From Comamonadaceae bacterium (GTDB lineage Bacteria > Pseudomonadota > Gammaproteobacteria > Burkholderiales > Burkholderiaceae), in assembly GCA_947374535.1 (NCBI GenBank), contig CANCCJ010000005.1, positions 1 to 64,000 of the forward strand: a stretch of 64,000 nucleotides of DNA, given 5' to 3'. The position numbers were made by a program, and so were the translations under genes. The notes beneath the pieces are model-generated. The model worked only from the letters and a program-made list of their open reading frames with translations. It made no database searches and had not been told where the DNA came from. Shown piece by piece: positions 36,298-45,240 of this stretch. The number at the start of each line of letters is the position of its first letter. Within the stretch, counting starts at the first letter, position 1.

Positions 36298-37376
36298 CGC
36301 TCGCCCAATCTGAACCCAACATTCAACTCAACTACACGCAAGCGTTTGATTTGCTTGCCACTTTGGTGGCCGTGGTGCGCACCGATGGTGTGGTCGTATT
36401 CGCTAATTCAGCCCTCGAAGATGTGATGGGCTTATCGCGCCGCAACATCGAAGGCTCTGCGTTGGCAAACTACTTCACGGAAACCCAGTCGTTCGAGGGG
36501 GCGTTGCAAGGCGCGCAGACCAATGCCTTTGCCACCATGCGCTACGACGCGCATTTACGCCGCCCCCTGCAAGATCCTTTGCCCGTACACGTCATTGTGG
36601 CGCCCACGGATGTGATGGGCGAGGTGCTGGTCGAGCTGCTGCCGCTGGAACAGCAAACCCGCCAAGATCGTGAAGAACGCCTGATTGACCAAGCGCAAGC
36701 CAACAAAGAGCTGATTCGTAACTTGGCCCACGAAATCAAGAACCCTTTGGGAGGCATCCGTGGCGCGGCTCAATTGCTGCAAATGGAGGTCGAAAGCAAA
36801 GACCTCATTGAATACACCCAAGTCATCATCCACGAGGCAGACCGGTTGCAGTTGTTGGTGGACCGCTTGCTGGCGCCGCACCGTCGTCCGCATGTCGTTG
36901 GCGATGTGAACATCCACGAGGTGTGTGAGCGGGTGCGCAGCCTGATCTTGGCTGAGTTTCCCAAAGGGCTGCGCATGGTGCGCGACTACGACACGTCCAT
37001 CCCCGAGTTCCGTGGCGACCGTGAGCAACTGATTCAAGCGGTACTGAATATCGTGCACAACGCCGCCCAAGCTTTGGCAGATCGCATACTTGAGGGCAAT
37101 GCTGAGATCGTTTTACGCACGCGCATCAACCGACAAGTGACTTTTGGCAAACAACGCTATCGGTTGGCATTGGAATTGCATGTGATAGACAACGGGCCCG
37201 GTATTCCGGAAGAGATCAAGGACAGGTTATTTTTTCCCTTGGTCTCGGGACGGGATGGCGGTTCTGGCTTGGGGCTGAATTTGGCACAAACTTTTGTGCA
37301 GCAGCACCATGGCTTGATTGAGTGTGACAGTGTGCCGGGACGCACAGATTTCAAAATTCTGATCCCGCTGCCTTGA
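36294..37376 (+). CDS. glnL: Nitrogen regulation sensor kinase NtrB
   Basis: A 360-residue cytoplasmic histidine kinase. A PAS domain (about 15-110, LATLVAVVRTDGVVVFANSALEDVMGLSRRNIEG) is followed by the H-box NLAHEIKNPLGGIRGAAQLL with the phosphoryl histidine, then the ATPase domain with N-box NIVHNAAQALADR, G1 IDNGPGIPEEIKDRLFFPLVSGRDGGSGLGLNLA. No membrane segment, as in NtrB. It phosphorylates NtrC under nitrogen limitation and is held off by PII protein. It lies 40 bases before ntrC. Confidence 0.93.
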   Translation: MTLAQSEPNIQLNYTQAFDLLATLVAVVRTDGVVVFANSALEDVMGLSRRNIEGSALANYFTETQSFEGALQGAQTNAFATMRYDAHLRRPLQDPLPVHVIVAPTDVMGEVLVELLPLEQQTRQDREERLIDQAQANKELIRNLAHEIKNPLGGIRGAAQLLQMEVESKDLIEYTQVIIHEADRLQLLVDRLLAPHRRPHVVGDVNIHEVCERVRSLILAEFPKGLRMVRDYDTSIPEFRGDREQLIQAVLNIVHNAAQALADRILEGNAEIVLRTRINRQVTFGKQRYRLALELHVIDNGPGIPEEIKDRLFFPLVSGRDGGSGLGLNLAQTFVQQHHGLIECDSVPGRTDFKILIPLP

Positions 37377-37416
37377 CACCTCGCGTGGCCCTTAACTTAG
37401 AAATGAAAGTGCCGAG

Positions 37417-38952
37417 ATGAAATCGATTTGGATTGTGGACGACGACCAGTCAATTCGCTTCGTGCTGGAGAAGGCGCTGTTGCGCGAGAACCTGCCGACG
37501 CGCAGCTTCACCAGCCCCCGCGAAGTACTGCAAGCGCTCGACTCGGTGAGCGAGGACGATGGCCCGCAAATTCTGGTCAGCGACATTCGCATGCCCGGTG
37601 GCTCGGGGCTCGATTTACTCACCAAAGTGAAAGAACGCCTGCCTTCGTTGCCCGTCATCATCATGACGGCGTTTTCAGATTTGGACAGCGCGGTGTCTGC
37701 CTTTCAAGGCGGTGCGTTTGAGTACTTGCCCAAGCCTTTTGACTTGCCCAAAGCGGTTGAGCTGATTCGCCGCGCCTTGGACGAGAGTCAACGCGAACAA
37801 CTGCAAAGCGAACAGCAAGACGCCACGCCCGAGATGCTGGGCCAAGCGCCCGCCATGCAAGACGTGTTTCGCGCGATTGGGCGTTTGAGCCAAAGCAATG
37901 TCACCGTGATGATCACCGGTGAAAGCGGCTCGGGCAAAGAACTGGTTGCGCGCGCGTTGCATAAGCATTCGCCACGCGGCGATGCAGGCAACAAAGGCCC
38001 ATTCGTCGCCATCAACACGGCGGCGATCCCCAAAGACTTGCTCGAGAGCGAACTGTTCGGGCACGAACGTGGTGCATTCACAGGCGCACAAACCACGCGT
38101 CGTGGCCGCTTTGAGCAGGCAGAGGGCGGCACGTTGTTTCTCGATGAAATTGGTGACATGCCGTTTGATTTGCAAACGCGCTTGTTGCGTGTGTTGAGCG
38201 ATGGCACGTACTACCGCGTGGGCGGTCACAGCGCCATCAAAGCGAATGTGCGTGTGATTGCAGCGACGCACCAAGACTTGGAAAAACGCGTCAAAGACGG
38301 TGTGTTCCGTGAGGATTTGTTTCACCGCCTGAATGTGATTCGTCTGCGTTTGCCCGCTTTGCGGGAACGCCGAGAAGACATTCCCACCTTGACGCGCCAC
38401 TTTTTGCAGCAGAGCGCACAACAATTGGGCGTGGAGCCCAAGCGCATCTCTGACGCTGCACAAACAGTGCTCAATCAGTTCGCGTTCCCGGGCAATGTGC
38501 GTCAACTCGAAAACATTTGCCACTGGCTGACTGTGATGGCGCTGGCGCAGGTCATTGAACCCAAAGATTTGCCACCCGAAGTGACCTTGTCTGGCGAGGC
38601 ATTGGCTGCATTGAGCCATACCGGACAAGACACCTCGGGCTTCCGCGCACCCGCCGCGCATGATGCGAGCCATGCCGCGCCCGCGACAACATCTTCAGGC
38701 GAGGGGGCAGCTCCTGTCGTGTTGAATATGCCTGGTGCCGATTGGGAGCAGGGATTGGAAGCCGAAGCCATGAGCCTGCTCGTGGCGGGCCGCACCGATG
38801 TATGGGATGTGTTGATCAACCGCTTTGAAGCGCGGTTGATTCAGACCGCTTTGGTCAACACGCGAGGCCGACGCATTGAAGCTGCGCAAAAGTTGGGCAT
38901 TGGCCGCAACACCATCACGCGCAAGATTCAAGAGTTGGGATTGGACGACTAG
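37417..38952 (+). CDS. glnG: Nitrogen regulation response regulator NtrC
   Basis: A 511-residue sigma-54 activator. Receiver domain 1-120 (WIVDDDQSIRFVLEKALLRENL, phospho-Asp in VSDIRMPGGSG, Lys in LPKPFDL), AAA+ domain about 140-375 with Walker A GESGSGKELVARAL, the GAFTGA loop (HERGAFTGAQTTRRGRFE), Walker B GGTLFLDEIGDMP, and a C-terminal Fis-type helix-turn-helix (TRGRRIEAAQKLGIGRNTITRKIQEL). It is longer than the enteric form by an Ala-rich linker near 400-430. It should activate glnA through the sigma-54 promoter at 34190. The stop overlaps the convergent xthA end by four bases. Confidence 0.95.
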   Translation: MKSIWIVDDDQSIRFVLEKALLRENLPTRSFTSPREVLQALDSVSEDDGPQILVSDIRMPGGSGLDLLTKVKERLPSLPVIIMTAFSDLDSAVSAFQGGAFEYLPKPFDLPKAVELIRRALDESQREQLQSEQQDATPEMLGQAPAMQDVFRAIGRLSQSNVTVMITGESGSGKELVARALHKHSPRGDAGNKGPFVAINTAAIPKDLLESELFGHERGAFTGAQTTRRGRFEQAEGGTLFLDEIGDMPFDLQTRLLRVLSDGTYYRVGGHSAIKANVRVIAATHQDLEKRVKDGVFREDLFHRLNVIRLRLPALRERREDIPTLTRHFLQQSAQQLGVEPKRISDAAQTVLNQFAFPGNVRQLENICHWLTVMALAQVIEPKDLPPEVTLSGEALAALSHTGQDTSGFRAPAAHDASHAAPATTSSGEGAAPVVLNMPGADWEQGLEAEAMSLLVAGRTDVWDVLINRFEARLIQTALVNTRGRRIEAAQKLGIGRNTITRKIQELGLDD

Positions 38953-39713
38953 CCGAGCGTCACGATAACGGGCACGTGGTCGCTGGGACGCTCGTTCTTG
39001 CGTGGGGCTTTGTCGATCACACAGGCTTGTACCGCAGGCTTGAGCGACTCGCTCACCAAAATGTGGTCGATACGCAGGCCACGGTTGCGTCGGAACGCAA
39101 ACTCGCGGTAGTCCCACCAGCTGTAGCTTTTCTCTGCTTGTTCAAACATGCGGAACGCGTCGTGCGTGCCGAGGTCAATCAGCGCCTGAAAGTGGTCACG
39201 CTCCTCGACGGTGCAGTGGATGGTGTCTTTCAAGGCGACGGGGTCCCACACATCTCGGTCATCGACCGTGATGTTGAAGTCGCCCATCAAGACGAGCTTG
39301 GGGTGCTGTTTGAGTTCTTCACGCAGCCAGTTTTGCAAAGCGTCAAGCCAGCGCATTTTGTAAACAAATTTGTCGCTGTCTGGCGCTTGGCCGTTGGGGA
39401 AGTAGGCACCAATGACGCGTATGCCATCGACTGTGCCTGCAATGACGCGGGCCATGTCATCTTCGAAGCCTGGGATGTTTTTCACCACGTCGGTGGCTTC
39501 ACTGCGTGAGAGCAGGGCCACGCCGTTGTAAGTTTTTTGGCCGAAGAACGCGACCTTGTAGCCCGCGGCCTCGATGGCTTCATGCGGAAACTTGTCGTCT
39601 GTGGTCTTGGTTTCTTGCAGCACCAACGCATCGACGGGGTTGGTCGCCAACCAGTCCAGCACTTGCGGCAAGCGCACGGTGAGTGAGTTGACGTTCCAGG
39701 TAGCGAGTTGCAT
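38949..39713 (-). CDS. xthA: Exodeoxyribonuclease III
   Basis: A 254-residue EEP-family nuclease when started at ATG 39713 (MQLATWNVNSLTVRLPQVLDWL); the upstream frame is not family-like. It cuts DNA at abasic sites and removes 3' blocks in base excision repair. Seen: the N-terminal NVNS, LQETKTTDDKFP with the metal glutamate, YFPNGQ, MGDFNITVDDRDVW, RIDHILVS and the catalytic SDHVPVIV at the end. It converges on ntrC with a 4-base overlap. Confidence 0.93.
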   Translation of the reverse strand: MQLATWNVNSLTVRLPQVLDWLATNPVDALVLQETKTTDDKFPHEAIEAAGYKVAFFGQKTYNGVALLSRSEATDVVKNIPGFEDDMARVIAGTVDGIRVIGAYFPNGQAPDSDKFVYKMRWLDALQNWLREELKQHPKLVLMGDFNITVDDRDVWDPVALKDTIHCTVEERDHFQALIDLGTHDAFRMFEQAEKSYSWWDYREFAFRRNRGLRIDHILVSESLKPAVQACVIDKAPRKNERPSDHVPVIVTLG

Positions 39714-39727
39714 GTGTGTGTTCTGAC

Positions 39728-40303
39728 TTAAATGTGAAAGGCTGCCAAGAGGCCGATGGCAATGCCCAGCGCGCCTGTGCCAAACATGGCGTATTCCACC
39801 CATACCTTGCGGGTGAGCAATGCAATGGCAGCCAAAGCGATGGCCACTTGCAGCACCGTGGTGGCTTGGGCCCAGCGGTGGTGTTGATGCATTTGCTCAT
39901 CTGACATTTCGTCACACTCTTTGGCTTGGGCTTCTAGTTTTTCGGCACCCGTTTTGATGTCGGCTTTCTCGGTTTTGTAGCGCTCAATTTGGTTGAGGTA
40001 ATGCTCGGTTTTGGTGGCGGGGGCCAATTCAACGGCCAATTCCATCAAGTTTTGCTTGCTGCTTTTGGCTTGGTAATAGTTCCACTGGTTTGATGCTTCG
40101 GTCTTTTTGATCGCTGCGTCGTTTTTGTATAAACCGGCAGCGGCTTGTGTGGCACCGCCCATGTAGCCAAAGATGGCGCCTACCGTCGCAATGATGGCGG
40201 TGAACATGGCAATCTTGTTGGTGAAGCTGTTGCCGTGGCCTTCCACCGCATGTTCTAGTTCGTGGTCGTGCGGGCCGTGTACGTGAAAACCGTCTTCAGA
40301 CAT
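39728..40303 (-). CDS. DUF4337 membrane protein
   Basis: A 191-residue protein: a His-rich N-terminus (HVHGPHDHELEHAVEGHG), one hydrophobic segment (IAMFTAIIATVGAIFGYMGG, about 30-50), a soluble helical region with SNQWNYYQAKSSKQNLMELA (the DUF4337 mark), then two hydrophobic segments at the C-terminus (ALAAIALLTRKV and GALGIAIGLLAAF). The family has no known function. It lies between xthA and folA on the same strand. Confidence 0.8.
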   Translation of the reverse strand: MSEDGFHVHGPHDHELEHAVEGHGNSFTNKIAMFTAIIATVGAIFGYMGGATQAAAGLYKNDAAIKKTEASNQWNYYQAKSSKQNLMELAVELAPATKTEHYLNQIERYKTEKADIKTGAEKLEAQAKECDEMSDEQMHQHHRWAQATTVLQVAIALAAIALLTRKVWVEYAMFGTGALGIAIGLLAAFHI

Positions 40304-40318
40304 TGCAATTGCTCCTGT

Positions 40319-40807
40319 TTAACGTGTGCGAGTGAAGTTGACCAAGCTGTAGGTCAAACCATTGGCTGCGACGTGCGTGCTGCGCTCGGTTTCTTGCCAG
40401 TCGGCATCAAATGTTGGCGCGAAGGCGTCGCCTTCAAAGTCAGCGTCAATTTCGGTCACCACGGCGCGGGTGGCCAAGGGCATGGCTTGCGCGTACACCT
40501 CGGCGCCGCCAATCACCCATACTTGTGCATCAGCGGGGCATTGCTGCACCGCTTGTTCGATCGAGTGAGCCACGACTGCGCCTTCAGCTTTCCACTTACT
40601 TTGTCGCGTGACCACGATGTTGGTGCGGCCAGGCAGTGGGCGAAATTTAGGCGGAAGAGATTCCCAAGTTTTGCGACCCATCACCACGGGCTGCCCCAGC
40701 GTGGTTTGCTTGAAGTGCGCCAAGTCCTCAGGCAAGTGCCAAGGCAGCTTGTTGTCTTGTCCAATGACGCCGTTGCGCGCGCGCGCAAAAATCAAATTCA
40801 AAGCCAT
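40319..40807 (-). CDS. folA: Dihydrofolate reductase
   Basis: A 162-residue enzyme, the normal length. It reduces dihydrofolate with NADPH. Seen: NLIFARARNGVIGQDNKLPWHLPEDLAHFKQTTLGQPVVMGRKTWESLP, with the catalytic acid in LPEDLAHFK, and the nucleotide site VWVIGGAEVYAQAMPLA. The start is 3 bases from the thyA stop, so the two folate-cycle genes are coupled, as in many bacteria: ThyA makes the dihydrofolate that FolA recycles. Confidence 0.96.
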   Translation of the reverse strand: MALNLIFARARNGVIGQDNKLPWHLPEDLAHFKQTTLGQPVVMGRKTWESLPPKFRPLPGRTNIVVTRQSKWKAEGAVVAHSIEQAVQQCPADAQVWVIGGAEVYAQAMPLATRAVVTEIDADFEGDAFAPTFDADWQETERSTHVAANGLTYSLVNFTRTR

Positions 40808-40810
40808 GGC

Positions 40811-41638
40811 TTAAACCGCAACTGGGGCTTTGATGGCGCCGTGGCATTGGTAGTCCAACACCTCGAAGTCTTCAAACTGGTAGTCGAAGATGGAATCGGG
40901 TTTGCGCTTGATATGCAGTGTGGGGTAGGCGAAGGGCTCACGGCTGAGCTGCAAGGCCACTTGCTCGTGGTGGTTGCTGTAAATGTGGCAATCGCCGCCG
41001 GTCCAAATGAAGTCGCCCACATCCAAATCGCACTGCTGGGCCACCATGTGGGTGAGCAAAGCGTAGCTGGCAATGTTGAAGGGCACCCCCAAGAAGATGT
41101 CGGCACTGCGTTGGTAAAGCTGGCAGCTGAGCTTGGCTTTTTCCCCTGGGTTTTGGGCGGGAGCCACATAAAACTGGAAGAAGGCATGACAAGGCATCAG
41201 CGCCATCTTGTCGAGATCAGCCACGTTCCACGCGCTGACGATGATGCGGCGGCTGTCTGGGTTACTTTTGAGCGTGTCGATGACTTGCTGAATTTGGTCA
41301 ATGTGGCCGCCGTTCGGGGTCGGCCAGCTGCGCCACTGCACGCCATACACGGGTCCCAAGTCACCGTCTTCGCGGGCCCATTCGTCCCATATGGACACGT
41401 TTCGTTCTTTGAGCCAGTTGTTGTTGCTCGATCCCGTCAAGAACCACAGCAGCTCTTGAATGATGGAGCGTAGGTGGACCTTTTTGGTCGTCACAAGTGG
41501 AAAGCCTTCGTTCAAATCGAAACGCATTTGGTAGCCAAACACGCTTTTGGTTCCGGTTCCGGTTCGGTCGGTCTTGGCAACGCCGTGGTTGTCCACGTGC
41601 TGCATGAAGTCTTCGTATTGGCGGCGGGTGGGGCGCAT
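40811..41638 (-). CDS. thyA: Thymidylate synthase
   Basis: A 275-residue enzyme making dTMP from dUMP and methylene-tetrahydrofolate. Marks: [67 protein letters not shown], the catalytic cysteine in [37 protein letters not shown], and [12 protein letters not shown]. It heads the thyA-folA pair and is divergent from the RodZ-like gene. Confidence 0.97.
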   Translation of the reverse strand: MRPTRRQYEDFMQHVDNHGVAKTDRTGTGTKSVFGYQMRFDLNEGFPLVTTKKVHLRSIIQELLWFLTGSSNNNWLKERNVSIWDEWAREDGDLGPVYGVQWRSWPTPNGGHIDQIQQVIDTLKSNPDSRRIIVSAWNVADLDKMALMPCHAFFQFYVAPAQNPGEKAKLSCQLYQRSADIFLGVPFNIASYALLTHMVAQQCDLDVGDFIWTGGDCHIYSNHHEQVALQLSREPFAYPTLHIKRKPDSIFDYQFEDFEVLDYQCHGAIKAPVAV

Positions 41639-41746
41639 AAGGGGGCGATTAGGTAAAAAACTCGTCAGAGTTTACGCTGGGTAGCCTCTTCATCTGTCTG
41701 TGATAGTTAATACAATTTTTCGAAAGTAGCGAATATTTAAGTATGC

Positions 41747-41830
41747 TACGCCTCGTGGCGTATTGACGACTGTTGTCAGCAGAACGACATTACAGTCTTC
41801 ATTTTTGAACAAGTTCTGACAAATCTGTCA
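41747..41830. promoter_or_regulatory. AT-rich leader with two dyads before the RodZ-like gene
   Basis: The 195-base gap 41639-41833 is richer in A and T than its surroundings. TACGCC-TCGT-GGCGTA (41747-41762) is a perfect 6-bp dyad, and TGACA-AATC-TGTCA (41817-41830) is a 5-bp dyad ending three bases before the ATG at 41834, where a Shine-Dalgarno would be expected and is not seen. They may be operators or RNA elements that gate translation. No binding protein can be named. Confidence 0.4.
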
Positions 41831-41833
41831 AAT

Positions 41834-42721
41834 ATGACACTCAATCAACATTCAGAACCCAAGCGCAGTGTGTATGACACCTGTGACCCGAAATATCTCC
41901 GTGAATTGCGTGAAGCCGCGGATATGGACTTATTTGTGTTGGCGCGAACCGCTTGTTTGTCGGTCGCTCAGGTACGTCAGCTTGAGTGTGACGACAGCGA
42001 CAGTTTGTTTTATTCGGACAGCATCAAACGCCAAGCCTACAAACGTGTGTTGATGATATTGGGTGCGGAGCCGCCCACAGTCGAAGTGCCAGAAGCGTTG
42101 CGTGACCCCCATCAGGTGGCTGACGCGCACCTGAATACCTTGAATCAAATTGTGGCCATGAGTCAACAGCCACCCATGAGTCCTTCAGCCTTGGATGCTT
42201 TGCGTGCCGTGGTGATGAAGTTGATGTCACACAAGCAAGCTTTGGCTTCAGTCTTTTTACTTTTGGTGTCTGCGGTTTTGTTCGTCCTCCATGGACCTCA
42301 AGGTGCGGCAGAGGCTGATCAGCCTGTGGTTTCTGCTCCCATCGCTACTGCCTCCCTGCCAGTGGTGACGCCTGCGCCTGTTGTGGCTGCTTCTGCCAAT
42401 GTCGCCAGCACGTCCAGTACCTGCGTCTATACGAACGATGCCATGCCTCAGCTGTCGCCGTTCGTCGCGCACAAAGAAGGGCGTTACGTGTACTTGGTGA
42501 GCACGGCCAATACAGAGCTCTGTGTGGTCGACGGCACAAAGCAAGCCACCATCTTGCAGATGAAAGCCGGCGAAAATCGCAGCGTCTATGGTGTGCCGCC
42601 TTGGCAAGTCTCAGGTGCCAATTTGCAAAACGTACAAATTTATTTCCAAGGCGGTCGTGTGACGTTGCCAGATGGTGTCACCACCCGTGTGACGCTCGTA
42701 GAACTACCGGTCACGCGTTAA
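41834..42721 (+). CDS. RodZ-like protein (Cro/C1-type helix-turn-helix, one membrane segment, DUF4115-like C-terminus)
   Basis: A 295-residue protein. The N-terminal DPKYLRELREAADMDLFVLARTACLSVAQVRQLECDD, followed by SIKRQAYKRVLMILG, matches the RodZ-type HTH_25. One membrane segment lies near 137-155 (ASVFLLLVSAVLFVLHG), then an Ala/Val/Pro linker, and a beta-rich periplasmic end (GRYVYLVSTANTELCVVDGTKQ, LQMKAGENRSVYGVPPWQVSG) like DUF4115. RodZ anchors MreB for cell shape. True rodZ in Burkholderiales lies beside ispG; here the partner is a response regulator 12 bases on, so this may be a paralog. Start choice is uncertain, since no ribosome binding site is visible. Confidence 0.7.
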   Translation: MTLNQHSEPKRSVYDTCDPKYLRELREAADMDLFVLARTACLSVAQVRQLECDDSDSLFYSDSIKRQAYKRVLMILGAEPPTVEVPEALRDPHQVADAHLNTLNQIVAMSQQPPMSPSALDALRAVVMKLMSHKQALASVFLLLVSAVLFVLHGPQGAAEADQPVVSAPIATASLPVVTPAPVVAASANVASTSSTCVYTNDAMPQLSPFVAHKEGRYVYLVSTANTELCVVDGTKQATILQMKAGENRSVYGVPPWQVSGANLQNVQIYFQGGRVTLPDGVTTRVTLVELPVTR

Positions 42722-42733
42722 CCCCTGTTAACG

Positions 42734-43375
42734 ATGTCAAACGGCACTGGTAATTTGAAAGCTTTGGGCCATGTGATCGTGATTGACGACGATGCCTCCG
42801 TCCGGCGCAGCCTATGCACCATGCTTGAGCGTGCGGGTTACGAGGTGAGTTGGCATGACTGTGCCGATGCATTTTTGAAGAACCCCGTGGTTCCTTCACC
42901 CGCCGTGATCTTGCTAGACATGCGCATGCCGGGCACGACAGGCGTTGGTCTGCAATCGCATCTCAAAACTTTGGCGCACAAGGTGCCAGTGATTTTTGTG
43001 AGCGGTGATAGCCGACCAGAAGAAATCATCACGGCCATGAAGGAGGGCGCCATTGACTTTTTGCTCAAGCCCTTCACTGCGCAAGCCGTGATGGATTCGA
43101 TAGACCACGCCATGCAATTGGCGCAACAAGTAGCGGCAGATGCCGATAAAAACATCGCAGTGTCCGAGCGCTTGAAGCGACTTACGCCCCGCGAGCTGGA
43201 AGTCTGCCATTGGATGGTGCGCGGTTATTCCAACCAACAAATTTCCACGCTGGATGGCGGTGCCTCTGCCACCATCAAACTGCATCGCTCCCGTGTGATG
43301 GAGAAGATGGACGCGGGTACTTTGCCTGTGCTGATTGAGATGCTTGTTGGCATTGAAATGCCCCCACCCAAATGA
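42734..43375 (+). CDS. Orphan FixJ-type response regulator
   Basis: A 213-residue regulator. The receiver domain (about 12-130) has VIVIDDDASVRRSL, phospho-Asp in ILLDMRMPGTTGV, VIFVSGDSRPEE and the lysine in DFLLKPF. A LuxR/FixJ-type DNA-binding domain follows: LTPRELEVCHWMVRGYSNQQIS, then ATIKLHRSRVMEKMDAG. The middle of that domain (TLDGGAS) departs from the usual LGIS turn, but the DNA-contact helix is intact. No histidine kinase gene is adjacent. It starts 12 bases after the RodZ-like gene, so the two probably act together. Confidence 0.85.
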   Translation: MSNGTGNLKALGHVIVIDDDASVRRSLCTMLERAGYEVSWHDCADAFLKNPVVPSPAVILLDMRMPGTTGVGLQSHLKTLAHKVPVIFVSGDSRPEEIITAMKEGAIDFLLKPFTAQAVMDSIDHAMQLAQQVAADADKNIAVSERLKRLTPRELEVCHWMVRGYSNQQISTLDGGASATIKLHRSRVMEKMDAGTLPVLIEMLVGIEMPPPK

Positions 43376-43381
43376 GCGCCA

Positions 43382-44806
43382 TCAATGAACCACGCGTCCC
43401 GGGTTGAGTAAACCTTGTGGATCAAGCGCGTGCTTGACCTGTTGCATCAAGGCCAAAGCCACTGGGTCTTTGTAGGCGGGCAGGCTGTCCACCTTCATAC
43501 TACCCACGCCATGTTCTGCGGAAATCGAGCCACCAAAACGCTGGACCGATTGGTAGACCAGTGTGTTGACTTGGTCTTCTTGGTCGCGCAGAAACGCTAA
43601 CGTGTCGCCGCCTTCAGGGGCTTGTACGTTGTAGTGCAAGTTGCCGTCGCCCAAGTGGCCAAAGTTCACCAAGCGCACGCCTGCAATCTGTCGTGTCAGC
43701 AAGGCATCTGTTTCTTCGACGAAGGCAGGAATGGATGAGATGGGGATAGAAATATCGTGCTTGATGTTCAAGCCTTCTTCCGCTTGCGCGAGTGTGATGC
43801 TTTCGCGGATGTGCCACAGGTTGCGTGCTTGGCCCAAGCTCTCAGCGACCACTGCATCTCTCACGCAGCCATCTTCAAATGCGACTTCCAGCAAATGTTC
43901 AAACCGTTGGCGAGCATGCGCTTCGGACTCGCTGTCTGAGTTTTCCAGCAGCACACAGTAGGGCGTGTCTTGCCACAGGGGTACACGCAATTGCGGGTAG
44001 TGTTTGTCGACCAAGCTCAGAGCGAATTGACCCATCATTTCGAAGCCCGTCAGGCCAGCCCCCAAATGTTGGTGGGCGAGGCCCAGCAGTTTGACGGCGT
44101 GCGCGACCGAAGGGACAGCGGCCCACGCGGTGAGGCTGGCGGCTGGAATGGGATAGAGCTTCATGGTGGCAGCGGTGATGATGCCCAGTGTGCCTTCGCT
44201 GCCAATCATCAAATTGCGCAAGTCGTAACCGGTGTTGTCTTTGCGCAGGCCGCTCAAGCCGTGCATCACGTCGCCTTGCGCGGTAACCACTTCAAGCCCT
44301 AAGCACAGCTCGCGGGTGTTGCCATAGCGCACCACCTGTGTGCCACCCGCGTTGGTGGCCAAGTTGCCGCCAATCGTGCAACTGCCTTCGGCACCCAAAC
44401 TCAAGGGGAACAAAAAGCCTGCTTGTTGCGCTGCGTTTTGCAAATTTTGCAAAACGCAACCAGCCTCCACCGTGATGGTCAGATTGTCGGCATCCACGGC
44501 GCGAACGGCGTTCATGCGCTGCAAGCTCAGCAACACTTGTGTGCCTGTGTCGTCGGGAATGCCACCGACCACCAAGCCTGTGTTACCCCCCTGCGGCACG
44601 ATGCTCGCGCCCGCTTTTGCGCAGGCTTTGACGATGTCCGCCACTTGCTGTGTGTTGCCGGGGCGCACCACCGCCAAGGCTTTGCCGCGTGTGCGCTTAC
44701 GCCAGTCTTGTTCGTAAGCCGACAAGTCCCCGTCGGTGAGTACATGGGTTGCACCGAGCAGCTCGCGCAAGGTGCGTAACAAGTCAAGCGAAGCGGTGTT
44801 GTGCAT
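43382..44806 (-). CDS. FAD-binding oxidoreductase (GlcD/D-lactate dehydrogenase type)
   Basis: A 474-residue flavoprotein. The PCMH-type FAD domain has ALAVVRPGNTQQVADIVKACAKAGASIVPQGGNTGLVVGG and FPLSLGAEGSCTIGGNLATNAGGTQVVRYGNTRELCLGLEVV; the substrate domain ends with HLGDGNLHYNV and GSISAEHGVGSMKVDSL. This family oxidises D-2-hydroxy acids such as D-lactate, glycolate or D-2-hydroxyglutarate. No glcE/glcF partners are next to it, so a one-subunit D-lactate or D-2-hydroxyglutarate dehydrogenase is most likely. It converges on the response regulator gene. Confidence 0.9.
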   Translation of the reverse strand: MHNTASLDLLRTLRELLGATHVLTDGDLSAYEQDWRKRTRGKALAVVRPGNTQQVADIVKACAKAGASIVPQGGNTGLVVGGIPDDTGTQVLLSLQRMNAVRAVDADNLTITVEAGCVLQNLQNAAQQAGFLFPLSLGAEGSCTIGGNLATNAGGTQVVRYGNTRELCLGLEVVTAQGDVMHGLSGLRKDNTGYDLRNLMIGSEGTLGIITAATMKLYPIPAASLTAWAAVPSVAHAVKLLGLAHQHLGAGLTGFEMMGQFALSLVDKHYPQLRVPLWQDTPYCVLLENSDSESEAHARQRFEHLLEVAFEDGCVRDAVVAESLGQARNLWHIRESITLAQAEEGLNIKHDISIPISSIPAFVEETDALLTRQIAGVRLVNFGHLGDGNLHYNVQAPEGGDTLAFLRDQEDQVNTLVYQSVQRFGGSISAEHGVGSMKVDSLPAYKDPVALALMQQVKHALDPQGLLNPGRVVH

Positions 44807-44813
44807 GGTGGGC

Positions 44814-45194
44814 TTAGGCGTTGGGTGGTTCGGTCAGATCGTTTGCTTTGGCGTATTGCAAACGCAGGCGCACATGCAGCGCGCATGCAATAAACAACAC
44901 CACGCACAAAACGACTTCCGTCAGCGCAAAGTAGTTGCTCGGTGACGCATCGCCCCAAGCACGCACCACACCTTCGATGAAGTAAAGCCAAATCAGCAAA
45001 CTCAGCCAGCGGTAGGTGTACATGCGATTCTTCAGCAAACCCGTGAGCGGAAAACATAAAGGCAAGACCTTGAGTGCCAGCATCGTGCCGCCTGGTCGCA
45101 AAGGCGCGAGCCACAGCTCCCACACCAAGCCGAGCACGATGAGACCCATCAGGCTACTCACGGCTAGCAAGCGGGTGAGCGTGACATGACGCAT
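44814..45194 (-). CDS. DUF2069 membrane protein
   Basis: A 126-residue protein when started at ATG 45194 (MRHVTLTRLLAVSSLMGLIVLGLVWEL), with a longer form to 45230 possible. Four hydrophobic segments and the pattern WLAPLRPGGTMLALKVLPLCFPLTGLLKNRMYTYRWLSLLIWLYFIEGVVRAW are those of DUF2069 (YjeO/COG3308), a family of unknown function. It starts 46 bases from the divergent yihY-type gene and ends 7 bases before the start of the FAD oxidase gene on the same strand. Confidence 0.8.
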   Translation of the reverse strand: MRHVTLTRLLAVSSLMGLIVLGLVWELWLAPLRPGGTMLALKVLPLCFPLTGLLKNRMYTYRWLSLLIWLYFIEGVVRAWGDASPSNYFALTEVVLCVVLFIACALHVRLRLQYAKANDLTEPPNA

Positions 45195-45240
45195 TGAATT
45201 TTCTTGGGGTGGTAGGGTGGAGTCGTGCATAGAAAGTGGG

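Noticed and set aside
37675..38673. A 332-codon open frame on the minus strand
   Set aside because: It is antisense to the AAA+ domain of ntrC and has no signal, motif or ribosome binding site of note.
40262..41473. A 403-codon open frame on the plus strand
   Set aside because: It lies wholly opposite folA and thyA, both of which are intact with all catalytic motifs, and its translation has no recognisable domain. It is a by-product of codon bias.
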